A stretch of DNA of 36,576 nucleotides. Source: an uncultured Clostridia bacterium (lineage in GTDB: Bacteria > Bacillota > Clostridia > Christensenellales > Borkfalkiaceae). The notes below the pieces were generated by a model. The model made no database searches. It was not told where the DNA came from and saw only the letters and a program-made list of their open reading frames with translations. A program made the position numbers and the translations under genes. The number at the start of each line of letters is the position of its first letter. Position 1 is the first letter of the stretch. The stretch spans positions 1 to 36,576 of the forward strand of contig CANQUL010000008.1 of assembly GCA_947627015.1 (NCBI GenBank), given 5' to 3'. This document shows positions 24,397 to 31,998 of this stretch, one piece after another.

Positions 24397-24651
24397 ATGA
24401 AAGGGAACAACATCTATGAGGACCGCGAGGAGAAGCGGGTGCGGGACGCCAAGCGGCACACCGTGTACTGTCCCAACTGCGGCGAACCCGTGCTCGACCA
24501 TCTCACCGTCTGCCCGCACTGCGGCGGAAAGCTCAAGCCCGCGGTCTATCAGCCGCTCTCCGACGAGCAAATCAAGAAGATCCGCATCGTCACCTACACC
24601 ATCGGCGCTCTCGTCGCGGTCGGGGTGATCCTGTATCTCCTTTTGCGCTGA
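24397..24651 (+). CDS. small double zinc-ribbon protein with C-terminal membrane helix
   Basis: 84 residues. A charged N-terminus is followed by CPNC and CPHC, a four-cysteine zinc-ribbon, and then one hydrophobic helix (TYTIGALVAVGVILYLLL) at the extreme C-terminus. It looks like a tail-anchored membrane protein with its zinc domain in the cytoplasm. Its function is unknown. The start is ambiguous. ATG 24397 coincides with the predicted transcription start and has no ribosome site. An internal GTG at 24439 has GAGGAG (24427-24432) six bases upstream and would give 70 residues keeping both CxxC pairs. The gene ends before a clear intrinsic terminator. Confidence 0.83.
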   Translation: MKGNNIYEDREEKRVRDAKRHTVYCPNCGEPVLDHLTVCPHCGGKLKPAVYQPLSDEQIKKIRIVTYTIGALVAVGVILYLLLR

Positions 24652-24671
24652 AATCCTGCAAAAACTTCCCC

Positions 24672-24712
24672 AAAATCCCCCGCTCTACTGTCGGTAGAGA
24701 GGGGATTTTTTT
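24672..24712 (+). terminator. intrinsic terminator after the zinc-ribbon gene
   Basis: Outer arms AAAATCCCC (24672-24680) and GGGGATTTT (24701-24709), with inner CTCTAC/GTAGAG, are followed by a T-run. Confidence 0.9.
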
Positions 24713-24782
24713 GCGTAGAACGGGCATAATTTTCGGTAGAAGGGGCTTCGAAAAGAGGAGAGCCCGTCCGCCGCGAAAGAGG

Positions 24783-24811
24783 TTGCCTTTTTGCCCCGTG
24801 CGGTGTAAGAT
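24783..24811 (+). promoter_or_regulatory. probable promoter of the hemolysin III family gene
   Basis: TTGCCT (24783-24788), a 17-bp spacer and TAAGAT (24806-24811), 28 bases before the start codon. Confidence 0.65.
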
Positions 24812-24839
24812 GGAGAAAACCGCACAAGGGAGGTTTGTT

Positions 24840-25517
24840 ATGGAACAGGCAATGACGGCGGGCAGATACCGTCCGCAGCCCGTATATACCAAGGGCGAGG
24901 AGATCTTTTCCGCCGTATCGCACATTGTGGGCGGTGCGTTCGGACTGGGCGCATGGATCGCCCTCGCGATCCTCGCAAAGGACCCCGTCCGGATCGCCGC
25001 CGTCTCGGCATTCGGATTGGGGATCGTCGTCCTCTATACCATGAGCGCGCTCTACCACTTCCTTCCCAAGGGAACGACGGCCAAGCGGGTATTCCGCATC
25101 TTCGACCACTGCACCATCTATCTGCTCATCGCGGGCTCGTACACGCCCTTCTGCCTCATCGCACTCGGGGGGACGGTCATGGGCCGGACGATCTTTGCCC
25201 TGCAATGGGCGCTCGCCGTCGGCGGGGTGACGATGAACGCCATCGCCCTCGACAACAAGATCGTAAAGGGCATTTCCATGGCCCTCTATGTGGTCATGGG
25301 GTGGATGGCCGTCGTCTTTCTGCCGCCCCTTTGGACGATCGTCTCGCGCGCCTGCTTCTGGCTGCTCATCGCGGGAGGCCTCGCCTACACCGCCGGCATC
25401 GCCTTCTTCGCCTTCGGGAAAAAGGTGCGCTATTTCCATTCGGTCTGGCATCTCTTTGTCCTGTTCGGCACGGTCTTGCAGTTCATGAGCATCCTTCTCA
25501 TGGTGCTCGGGATCTGA
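24840..25517 (+). CDS. hemolysin III family (PAQR/YqfA-like) membrane protein
   Basis: A 225-residue, seven-helix membrane protein of the hemolysin III/PAQR superfamily. The family's putative zinc ligands are present: SALYHFLPKG after the second helix, RIFDHCTIYLLIAGSYTPF in the third, and HSVWHLFVLFG in the last. The physiological role in bacteria is poorly defined. Relatives are annotated as hemolysins, adiponectin-receptor-like hydrolases or membrane homeostasis proteins. AGGGAGG (24827-24833) lies six bases before the ATG. An in-frame ATG at 24811 lacks a ribosome site and overlaps the predicted -10. Monocistronic, with its own terminator. Confidence 0.92.
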   Translation: MEQAMTAGRYRPQPVYTKGEEIFSAVSHIVGGAFGLGAWIALAILAKDPVRIAAVSAFGLGIVVLYTMSALYHFLPKGTTAKRVFRIFDHCTIYLLIAGSYTPFCLIALGGTVMGRTIFALQWALAVGGVTMNAIALDNKIVKGISMALYVVMGWMAVVFLPPLWTIVSRACFWLLIAGGLAYTAGIAFFAFGKKVRYFHSVWHLFVLFGTVLQFMSILLMVLGI

Positions 25518-25536
25518 ACGGGGCTCTGCATTTTCT

Positions 25537-25561
25537 CCCCGCCCTCCCCGGCGGGGTTTTT
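25537..25561 (+). terminator. intrinsic terminator after the hemolysin III gene
   Basis: CCCCGCC (25537-25543) pairs with GGCGGGG (25550-25556), followed by TTTTT. Confidence 0.9.
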
Positions 25562-25587
25562 CATGAGAAAAATTGACGGAAAGCTCT

Positions 25588-25615
25588 TGTAAAATCGGCG
25601 CGGATATGATACAAT
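25588..25615 (+). promoter_or_regulatory. probable promoter of tex
   Basis: TTGTAA (25588-25593), a 16-bp spacer and TACAAT (25610-25615). A better TTGACG at 25573 is too far from the -10. The roughly 60-base leader contains a small GC-rich hairpin. Confidence 0.6.
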
Positions 25616-25682
25616 AGAGAGGTGCTCTGTCCGGGAGACGGAGCGCGCCCCCGAGCGGGGCAGACCAAAAGGAGTACAGACC

Positions 25683-27863
25683 ATGTTATCGATCGTTCAG
25701 ACACTCGCAAAGGAATTCGACAAAAAGGAGGAGCACGTCCAAAACGTCATTACCCTCCTCGACGAGGGCAACACCGTGCCCTTCATCGCGCGTTACCGCA
25801 AGGAGATGCACGGCACCATGGATGACCAGACCATCCGCAGCCTCGCCGACCGTCTCCAATACCTTCGCAATCTCGAGGCCCGCAAGGCGGAAGTCAAAAA
25901 TTCCATCGAGGGGCAGGGCAAGCTGACCGAAGAGCTCGCCGCCGCCATCGACAACGCCGCCACCCTCGCCGAAGTCGAGGACCTCTACCGTCCCTACAAG
26001 CAGAAGCGCCGCACCCGTGCGACCGTCGCAAAGGAGAAGGGGCTCGAACCGCTCGCCGCCGTCCTCTTTGCGCAGGCGCCCGATGCCCCCGTCCCCGAAG
26101 AGGAAGCGCAGAAGTACATCGACCCCGAAAAGAAGGTGGAGACCGTCGAAGATGCTCTTCAGGGCGCCAACGACATCATCGCCGAATGGGTGTCCGACGA
26201 CGCCGAGATCCGCAAGCACCTCCGTGCGCTCTTTGTCCAGTGTGCCGACGTCGTCTCCTCGGCCGCCAAAAAGGATCCCGAGGACACCGTATACCGCAAC
26301 TATTATGCCTTCCGCGCGGCCGTGTGCAAGGTGCAGGGCCATCAGGTGCTCGCCTTCAACCGCGGGGAACGGGAGGAAGTCTTAAAGGTCGAGATCGACA
26401 TGAACCGCGAGGCCGCCCTGAATGTCGTCAAGCGCTATGTCATCAAAAAGCCCAAGTGCAATGCGACCGCCTTTGTGGAGACGGCCGCCGAGGACGCGTA
26501 TGACCGCCTCATCTTCCCCTCCGTCGAGCGCGAGATCCGTTCCATGCTCACCGATTCCGCCTGCGAGGGCGCCATCGGGCAGTTCGCGCTCAACTTAAAG
26601 CCCCTCCTCATGCAGCCGCCCGTCAAGGGATTCGTCACCATGGGTCTCGACCCCGGTTACCGCATGGGCTGTAAGGTGGCCGTCGTGGACGGCACGGGCA
26701 AAGTGCTCGACACGACCGTCGTCTACCCGACGTACGGCGACCGTCAGAAGCAGGAGTGCATCGCAAAACTCGGGGCCCTCATCAAGAAGCACAAGGTCCG
26801 CCACATTGCCATCGGCAACGGCACCGCGAGCCGCGAAACGGAGCAGATGACCGTGGAACTCATCGCCTCTTTGGGACATGGGTACGGCGTTTCTTATGCC
26901 ATCGTCAACGAAGCGGGGGCTTCCGTCTATTCGGCCTCCCCGCTTGCCGCCAAGGAATTCCCCGAGTTCGACGTCAATCTCCGTTCGGCCGTCTCCATCG
27001 CGAGAAGGTTGCAGGACCCCCTTGCCGAACTCGTCAAGATCGACCCCAAGTCCATCGGCGTGGGACAGTACCAGCATGACATGCCCGAGAAGCGGCTCTC
27101 CGAGACGCTCGGCGGCGTCGTGGAGGACTGCGTCAATGCCGTCGGCGTCGACGTCAACACGGCGTCCGCGCCCCTTCTCGCGCGCGTGTCGGGCCTCAAC
27201 AGCGGCGTCGCGGGCAACATCGTAAAGTACCGCGAGGAGAACGGCTCCTTCACCTCCCGCAGACAGATCCTGAAGGTCCCCAAGCTCGGCGAAAAGGCCT
27301 TTGAACAGTGCGCGGGATTCCTGCGCGTGCCCGAGAGCAAGAACGTCCTCGACAACACGGCCGTCCACCCCGAGAGCTACGGCGCGGCGCAGAAGCTGCT
27401 CGAGCTGTGCGGCTACACCGAGGCCGACGTGCGCGCCGGGGGACTTTCCGAACTCCGCGCCCGCATGAAGGCTTACGGCGAGGCAAAACTTGCCGAAGCG
27501 TGCGGCGTGGGCCTTCCCACCCTCAACGACGTCGCGACCGAACTCATGAAGCCGGGCCGCGACCCCCGTGACGAACTTCCCGCCCCCGTGCTCCGCACCG
27601 ACGTCCTCGAGATCAAGGACTTAAAGCCGGGCATGGAGCTCAAAGGCACCGTGCGCAACGTCATCGACTTCGGCGCCTTCGTGGACATCGGCGTCCATCA
27701 GGACGGTCTCGTGCACGTCTCCCAGATCGCCAACCGTTATATCCGTCACCCGTCCGAAGTCGTCTCGGTAGGGGACGTCGTGACCGTCTGGGTGCTCGAC
27801 GTGGACGAAAAGAAGAACCGCATCTCGCTCACGATGCGGAAGGATAAGGTCAAAGCACAATGA
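25683..27863 (+). CDS. tex: Tex-family RNA-binding transcriptional accessory protein
   Basis: 726 residues, close to other Tex proteins. Tex is a cytoplasmic nucleic-acid-binding protein related to eukaryotic Spt6 and linked to transcription and RNA processing. Domains in order: the helical N-terminal region (ARYRKEMHGTMDDQTIR), the YqgF/RNase H-like domain (about 319-440, TMGLDPGYRMGCKVAVVD), helix-hairpin-helix repeats (about 500-545, SGVAGNIVKYREENGSF...LGEKAFEQCAGFLRV), and a C-terminal S1 domain (about 645-720, LKGTVRNVIDFGAFVDIG). GGAG lies upstream of the ATG. The stop overlaps the azoreductase-like start by 4 bp, so the two are co-translated. Confidence 0.97.
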   Translation: MLSIVQTLAKEFDKKEEHVQNVITLLDEGNTVPFIARYRKEMHGTMDDQTIRSLADRLQYLRNLEARKAEVKNSIEGQGKLTEELAAAIDNAATLAEVEDLYRPYKQKRRTRATVAKEKGLEPLAAVLFAQAPDAPVPEEEAQKYIDPEKKVETVEDALQGANDIIAEWVSDDAEIRKHLRALFVQCADVVSSAAKKDPEDTVYRNYYAFRAAVCKVQGHQVLAFNRGEREEVLKVEIDMNREAALNVVKRYVIKKPKCNATAFVETAAEDAYDRLIFPSVEREIRSMLTDSACEGAIGQFALNLKPLLMQPPVKGFVTMGLDPGYRMGCKVAVVDGTGKVLDTTVVYPTYGDRQKQECIAKLGALIKKHKVRHIAIGNGTASRETEQMTVELIASLGHGYGVSYAIVNEAGASVYSASPLAAKEFPEFDVNLRSAVSIARRLQDPLAELVKIDPKSIGVGQYQHDMPEKRLSETLGGVVEDCVNAVGVDVNTASAPLLARVSGLNSGVAGNIVKYREENGSFTSRRQILKVPKLGEKAFEQCAGFLRVPESKNVLDNTAVHPESYGAAQKLLELCGYTEADVRAGGLSELRARMKAYGEAKLAEACGVGLPTLNDVATELMKPGRDPRDELPAPVLRTDVLEIKDLKPGMELKGTVRNVIDFGAFVDIGVHQDGLVHVSQIANRYIRHPSEVVSVGDVVTVWVLDVDEKKNRISLTMRKDKVKAQ

Positions 27864-28447
27864 AACTTCTGTACATCGATTGCTGTATCCGCGGGGAATG
27901 CTCCCGCACCCGGAAGATCGCCGAGGCCTTTCTCTCGGAGATGCACTGCGAGACCGAGACGCTGGTCCTCGACCGCATGCAGCTCCTGCCCCTCGACAGC
28001 GCGTCCCTTGCAAGGCGGGAAGCGTTTGTGGCGGCGGGGGACTATTCGGACGGCATGTTCGGGCTTTCCAAGCAGTTTGCGCAGGCGGAAATGATCGTCG
28101 TCGCGGCGCCGCTCTGGGACATGGGGGTGCCCGCCAAGCTCAAGACGTACTTCGAACACGTCTCCGTGTCGGGGCTCGCCTTCCGTGAGGACGAAGCGGG
28201 CCTTTCGGGCTGCTGCAAGGCCGAGCACCTCGTCTACCTCACGACGCGGGGCATGGAGCTCCCCGACGGCCATCCCATGGAGCAGGGAACGTCCTATGTC
28301 AAGGCGATCTCCCGCTTCTTCGGCATCCGGGAATTCCACGCCGTCTCGGCTTGGGGCATGGACATGGTACCTTCCGATGAGGCCGACCGCCGTCTGAATG
28401 CCGCCATGGAGGCTGCCCGCGAGCTCGCCCTCTCCCTCCGCGGCTGA
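27860..28447 (+). CDS. flavodoxin-fold NAD(P)H:quinone oxidoreductase / FMN azoreductase-like protein
   Basis: A 195-residue cytoplasmic flavodoxin-like oxidoreductase. The N-terminal strand-loop LLYIDCCIRGECSRTRKIAEAFL is the FMN phosphate region. VVAAPLWDMGVPAKLKTYFEHVSVSGLAFR strongly resembles the AzoR/AcpD signature around the FMN site and dimer interface. Members reduce quinones, azo dyes or nitro compounds using NAD(P)H. The natural substrate here is unknown. Several Cys residues (DCC and GCC) are unusual for a flavodoxin fold and might make it redox-sensitive (inference). The gene overlaps tex by 4 bp and ends before a terminator shared with the convergent purine permease gene. Confidence 0.85.
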   Translation: MKLLYIDCCIRGECSRTRKIAEAFLSEMHCETETLVLDRMQLLPLDSASLARREAFVAAGDYSDGMFGLSKQFAQAEMIVVAAPLWDMGVPAKLKTYFEHVSVSGLAFREDEAGLSGCCKAEHLVYLTTRGMELPDGHPMEQGTSYVKAISRFFGIREFHAVSAWGMDMVPSDEADRRLNAAMEAARELALSLRG

Positions 28448-28508
28448 ATTTCCTTTTGCGGGCGTCCCTTCGTCTCCGGACGGCTTCGGACCCTTCGAAA
28501 AAGCGCAA

Positions 28509-28536
28509 AAAAAGCGTCCCCGCGGGGACGCTTTTC
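28509..28536. terminator. bidirectional intrinsic terminator between convergent genes
   Basis: AAAAGCGTCCCC with GGGGACGCTTTT forms a near-perfect 12-bp stem (about 28510-28535). An A-run precedes it and a T-run ends it, so it serves both the tex operon and the minus-strand permease. Confidence 0.92.
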
Positions 28537-28552
28537 GTATGCCGTTCGGCTG

Positions 28553-30124
28553 TTACGTCAGAATGAATGTCGCAAGGAAGAGCGCGGCGATGACGTAGGT
28601 GGGGATGGTGATCTCCTTCACTTTGCCCGTGCAGAGCTTGACGAGGACGTAGGCGAGGATGCCGATGCCGATGCCCTTGGAGATGGAGTAGCCGAGGATC
28701 ATCACGATGAAGGTCGCAAAGCCGACGAGCGCTTCGGCGGGATCGTGCCATTCGATGTCCTTGACGGAGGTCATCATGAGGACGCCGACCCAGACGAGCG
28801 CGGTGGCCGTTGCGGGACCGGGGATGAGCTGGGCGATGGGCGAGAGGAACATCGCGAGGATAAAGAGGACGCCCGTCGTGAAGGCGGTGAAGCCCGTCTT
28901 GCCGCCTGCGGCAACGCCGGAGGAGGATTCGACGAAGGTCGTGACGGTGGAGGTACCCGCGATGGCGCCCGTGCAGGTCGCGATGGCGTCGGCGAGCATC
29001 ATCTTGTTCATGTTCTTGGGAACGCCGTTCTCGTCGAGCAGTTCGCCCTTGGAGCATGCCCCGTAGAGGGTGCCGATGGTATCGAACATATCGATCATAC
29101 AGAGCGAGAGCGCAGAGGTGAAGAGCACGAGGATGAGCGAGCCCGCATTCTGTCCTTCGACGGCGAGATAGCCCGAGAAGTCAAAGCCGTTCGCAAAGAC
29201 CTGACCCACGGACTGCGTGCCCCAGTCGGCGAATGCCGTGAAGGGATTGGCGATGGAGATGCTTTCGAAAAAGGCAAGGCAGGTCTCATCCTTCCACGCG
29301 CAGCCGAGGCCGGTGAGCGCATAGTAGAGGACGGCCGAGCCGAGGATGCCCCAGAGGATGGCGCCCTTCACGTTCTTCTTGGAGAGGATGGCGATGGCCA
29401 CGACGCCGAGAAGGCAGACAAGGGGAGCGATCATCGCGCCGTACGACCAGCCGCCGCTGAGCACGTTGAACGCGCCCGTGAAGCCCACGAGGGTGCTGTC
29501 GTCGTTGACGATGACGCCCGCGTTCTGGAAGCCGATGAAGGCGATGAACATGCCGATTCCGACGGGGATGGCAAGGCGGACAGCCTTGGGAATGGCCTCA
29601 AAGATCTTCTTGCGGAGGCCGGTTGCGGTGAGAACGAGGAAGATGACGCCGTCGAGGAGCACAAAGATCATGCTGTTCGCATACGTCATGCCGGGGATGC
29701 CGCCGATGATCGAGAACACGATGTAGGCGTTGATGCCCATGCCCGAGGCCTGCGCGAGGGGCATCTTGGCGAGGAATGCCATGAGCATGGTGCCCGCAAT
29801 GGCGCCGATGGCCGTCGCGATGTATGCCGCACCGTAGGAAATTCCCGCCAGCGAGAAGAATCCCGCGTTGACCATGAGGATGTAGACCATGGCCATAAAG
29901 GTGGTGAGGCCGGCGATGATCTCTACCTTAAAGGTGGAGCCGGCGGCCGTGATGCCGAAGAAGTTGTCGACTTTCCCCAAAAATCCCTTGTGCGGGGACT
30001 CGGGCGCCGTGCTCTTTGCTTCGGGCTGCGTCTCTTCGGCGGTCTGTTCGGCCGCTGCCGTCTTTTCGACGGGCTGTTCGTCTTGGGCAGTCTCTGTCCA
30101 AGACCCGTTGCGATCTTCTTCCAT
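28553..30124 (-). CDS. NCS2-family purine (guanine/hypoxanthine/adenine) permease
   Basis: A 523-residue proton-driven permease of the AzgA/PbuG branch, with about 13 hydrophobic helices. Signatures: EIIAGLTTFMAMVYILMVNA at the first helix, ASGMGINAYIVFS, LCMIDMFDTIGTLYG, and GTSTVTTFVESSSGVAAGGKTG, the substrate-site motif of purine NCS2 transporters. A hydrophilic Glu/Ala/Thr/Pro-rich N-terminal extension of about 45 residues is longer than usual. ATG 30124 is preferred because AAAGGAGAT (30130-30138 on the minus strand) precedes it. The upstream frame to 30184 overlaps the promoter. The leader is only about 24 bases, so no purine riboswitch is present. Exact purine specificity is unknown. 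Confidence 0.95.
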   Translation of the reverse strand: MEEDRNGSWTETAQDEQPVEKTAAAEQTAEETQPEAKSTAPESPHKGFLGKVDNFFGITAAGSTFKVEIIAGLTTFMAMVYILMVNAGFFSLAGISYGAAYIATAIGAIAGTMLMAFLAKMPLAQASGMGINAYIVFSIIGGIPGMTYANSMIFVLLDGVIFLVLTATGLRKKIFEAIPKAVRLAIPVGIGMFIAFIGFQNAGVIVNDDSTLVGFTGAFNVLSGGWSYGAMIAPLVCLLGVVAIAILSKKNVKGAILWGILGSAVLYYALTGLGCAWKDETCLAFFESISIANPFTAFADWGTQSVGQVFANGFDFSGYLAVEGQNAGSLILVLFTSALSLCMIDMFDTIGTLYGACSKGELLDENGVPKNMNKMMLADAIATCTGAIAGTSTVTTFVESSSGVAAGGKTGFTAFTTGVLFILAMFLSPIAQLIPGPATATALVWVGVLMMTSVKDIEWHDPAEALVGFATFIVMILGYSISKGIGIGILAYVLVKLCTGKVKEITIPTYVIAALFLATFILT

Positions 30125-30154
30125 AGTGATCTCCTTTTCTTTGGATTTGATTTC

Positions 30155-30184
30155 AGTATAGCATGTTTTTTCATAATTTGTCAA
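30155..30184 (-). promoter_or_regulatory. sigma-A-type promoter of the purine permease gene
   Basis: On the minus strand, TTGACA (30179-30184), an 18-bp spacer and TATACT (30155-30160). Confidence 0.87.
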
Positions 30185-30308
30185 ATCATTCCGACAAATT
30201 CTTTCTCCATTCTTTTGAATTTGCCCAAAAATCCAAAGAGGGACACCGTTTCGCCCCCAAGAGTCCGCCGCCGCGGGGGCATGGGACCCCTCGGCTTTTG
30301 CGATTTAC

Positions 30309-30337
30309 TTGACAAACGGCATGCGGCGCGGTATAAT
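30309..30337 (+). promoter_or_regulatory. consensus sigma-A promoter, six bases before the prmA ATG
   Basis: TTGACA (30309-30314), a 17-bp spacer and TATAAT (30332-30337) match consensus exactly. Only ACAGAT separates the -10 from the ATG at 30344, so the predicted transcription start is the start codon itself. Confidence 0.92.
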
Positions 30338-30343
30338 ACAGAT

Positions 30344-31288
30344 ATGAAATACATCGAACTGACCATCCGGACGACAAGCGAAGCGAGTGAGCTCGTTGCG
30401 GACGTCCTCTGGAACTATACGGAAGGCGGCGTGGCCGTCTCGGACTATGCCGACGTCGTCGCCCTGCAATCGGGCAAGACGGGCATCTATTGGGACTACA
30501 TCGATTCCTCGCTCACCGAGCCCCGCACCGACGTGCTCGTCAAGGCCTTCCTCGAACCCGGGCAGGAGGGCGAGATCCCGAATATCATGCAGCAGATCTA
30601 TGACTGCCGCGACCGGGCGGCGGGGGAGATCTCCTTCGGCACGCTCGAGGAGAGCAAGCGCGTCATCGACGGCGACGATTGGATCGAGGTCTGGAAAAAG
30701 CACTTCCGTCCCATTCATCTCGGACGGGTCGTCGTCGTGCCCGAGTGGATCGAATATGCGCCGCAGCCCGGCGAAGCCGTCATCCTTCTCGACAGCAACA
30801 TGGCCTTCGGCACGGGCGAACACGAGACGACCGCCATGTGCGTGAACCTTCTTCAGGACTATCTCAAAGAGGGCAGCACCGTCCTCGACGTGGGCTGCGG
30901 AAGCGGCATTCTCGGCATCGCGGCCGCCAAGCTCGGGGCGGAGTTCTGCTATCTCACGGACATCGACCCCATCGCCGCCGCAAGCGCCAAGCACAACGTC
31001 ATCAAAAACGCCGTCCCGCACAAGATCATCGTCTCAAAGACCAACCTCGTGGACGACACTTCGATGAAGGCCGACCTCATCCTTGCCAACATCACGGCGG
31101 AGATCCTGCTCCTTCTCGCGCCCGCCATTCCCGCCCATCTCCGCCCCGCCGGGACCGTCATCCTGTCGGGGATCATCGAGGAGCGGCTCGACGCCGTCAA
31201 GCAAGCCTTCGGAGCCGTCGGGCTCGCGCTTGAGCGGGAGATGCACGAGGGCGCGTGGTATGCGCTCGTCTATGGGGGAACGGCATGA
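30344..31288 (+). CDS. prmA: ribosomal protein L11 methyltransferase
   Basis: A cytoplasmic SAM-dependent methyltransferase (314 residues) that trimethylates ribosomal protein L11. The N-terminal substrate-recognition domain starts MKYIELTIRTTSEASELV, the canonical PrmA opening. The catalytic domain has FGTGEHETT, VLDVGCGSGILGIAAAKLGA (SAM motif I, about 180-200) and ANITAEILL. Upstream of the ATG there is no ribosome site and no room for one, because the -10 box ends six bases before it. The mRNA is therefore probably leaderless. It heads an operon with rsmE and mtaB (4-bp overlaps), as in many Firmicutes, but without the dnaK/dnaJ genes that often precede it. Confidence 0.97.
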   Translation: MKYIELTIRTTSEASELVADVLWNYTEGGVAVSDYADVVALQSGKTGIYWDYIDSSLTEPRTDVLVKAFLEPGQEGEIPNIMQQIYDCRDRAAGEISFGTLEESKRVIDGDDWIEVWKKHFRPIHLGRVVVVPEWIEYAPQPGEAVILLDSNMAFGTGEHETTAMCVNLLQDYLKEGSTVLDVGCGSGILGIAAAKLGAEFCYLTDIDPIAAASAKHNVIKNAVPHKIIVSKTNLVDDTSMKADLILANITAEILLLLAPAIPAHLRPAGTVILSGIIEERLDAVKQAFGAVGLALEREMHEGAWYALVYGGTA

Positions 31289-31998
31289 CGCCCAAGCGCT
31301 TTTTTGCGGAACAGATCGCGGAGGAAGTCATTCTCACGGACGGGGAGTTCCGCCATGCAAAGAACGTCCTGCGGCTCAAAGCCGGAGACGAAGTGACTCT
31401 CCTCGACGGCAGCGGAAAGGAGTACCCCGCCGTCGTCTCCAAGGTGGAAAAGGGCCGCATGCTTCTCCATGTCGTCGGGGAAGAGACCTCAAACGCCGAA
31501 CCCATGTCCGCGATATGCCTCATCGTAGGACTTTTGAAGGGGGACAAGACCGAGCTCGTCGTGCAGAAGGCGACCGAGCTCGGCGCGGAGAAGATCGTCG
31601 TGTTCACGTCGGCGTACTCCTCCGCCTATTTCAGCGAAAACAAGCTCGAGCGCCTTCGCCGCGTGGCACAGGAAGCCGCAAAGCAGTGCCGCCGGGCGCG
31701 CGCTCCCGAAATTTGCTACAAGGAGAATCTCGAATCGGCGCTCGAAGCGGGCTCTTCTTACGAGACAAAACTCTTTGCCTGTGAATTTTTGACCGAAAAC
31801 GGAGCATCCATGTCCGAGACACGCGGCTCGTGCGCCCTCGTCGTGGGCAGCGAAGGGGGCTTCTCGCACGAGGAGTTCGACCTCGCCGTCCGCATGGGGT
31901 ACAAGGGCATCACGCTCGGGAAGCGCATCCTCCGTGCCGAGACGGCGGCGATCGCCGTCCTCTCCGTTGCGGCTTACTTTTTGGGGGAACTCGGATGA
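31285..31998 (+). CDS. rsmE: 16S rRNA (uracil(1498)-N3)-methyltransferase
   Basis: 237 residues. It methylates N3 of U1498 of 16S rRNA in the assembled small subunit. The N-terminal PUA-like domain (RFFAEQ...GEFRHAKNVLRLKAGDEVTLLDG) recognises RNA. The C-terminal SPOUT domain shows the trefoil-knot motifs LVVGSEGGFSHEEFDLA and LGKRILRAETA. LLKGDKTELVVQKATELGAEKIV is also highly typical. The ATG overlaps the prmA stop by 4 bp and its stop overlaps the mtaB start by 4 bp. Confidence 0.97.
   Translation: MTPKRFFAEQIAEEVILTDGEFRHAKNVLRLKAGDEVTLLDGSGKEYPAVVSKVEKGRMLLHVVGEETSNAEPMSAICLIVGLLKGDKTELVVQKATELGAEKIVVFTSAYSSAYFSENKLERLRRVAQEAAKQCRRARAPEICYKENLESALEAGSSYETKLFACEFLTENGASMSETRGSCALVVGSEGGFSHEEFDLAVRMGYKGITLGKRILRAETAAIAVLSVAAYFLGELG

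Noticed and set aside
21970..24570. A minus-strand open frame of 866 codons opposite pheT
   Set aside because: It mirrors the codon pattern of pheT, has no domain or ribosome site, and extends over the downstream gene. It is a GC-rich shadow.
24711..24839. An upstream extension of the hemolysin III family protein
   Set aside because: The in-frame region includes the terminator of the previous gene and the predicted promoter. A good ribosome site marks ATG 24840.
30125..30184. Possible purine riboswitch before the NCS2 permease
   Set aside because: Only about 24 bases separate the predicted transcription start from the ATG, too short for a purine aptamer.
28745..30343. A long plus-strand frame opposite the purine permease that joins in frame to prmA, suggesting a fusion protein
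   Set aside because: A consensus promoter and the canonical PrmA N-terminus lie at 30309-30346. The upstream part is antisense shadow.
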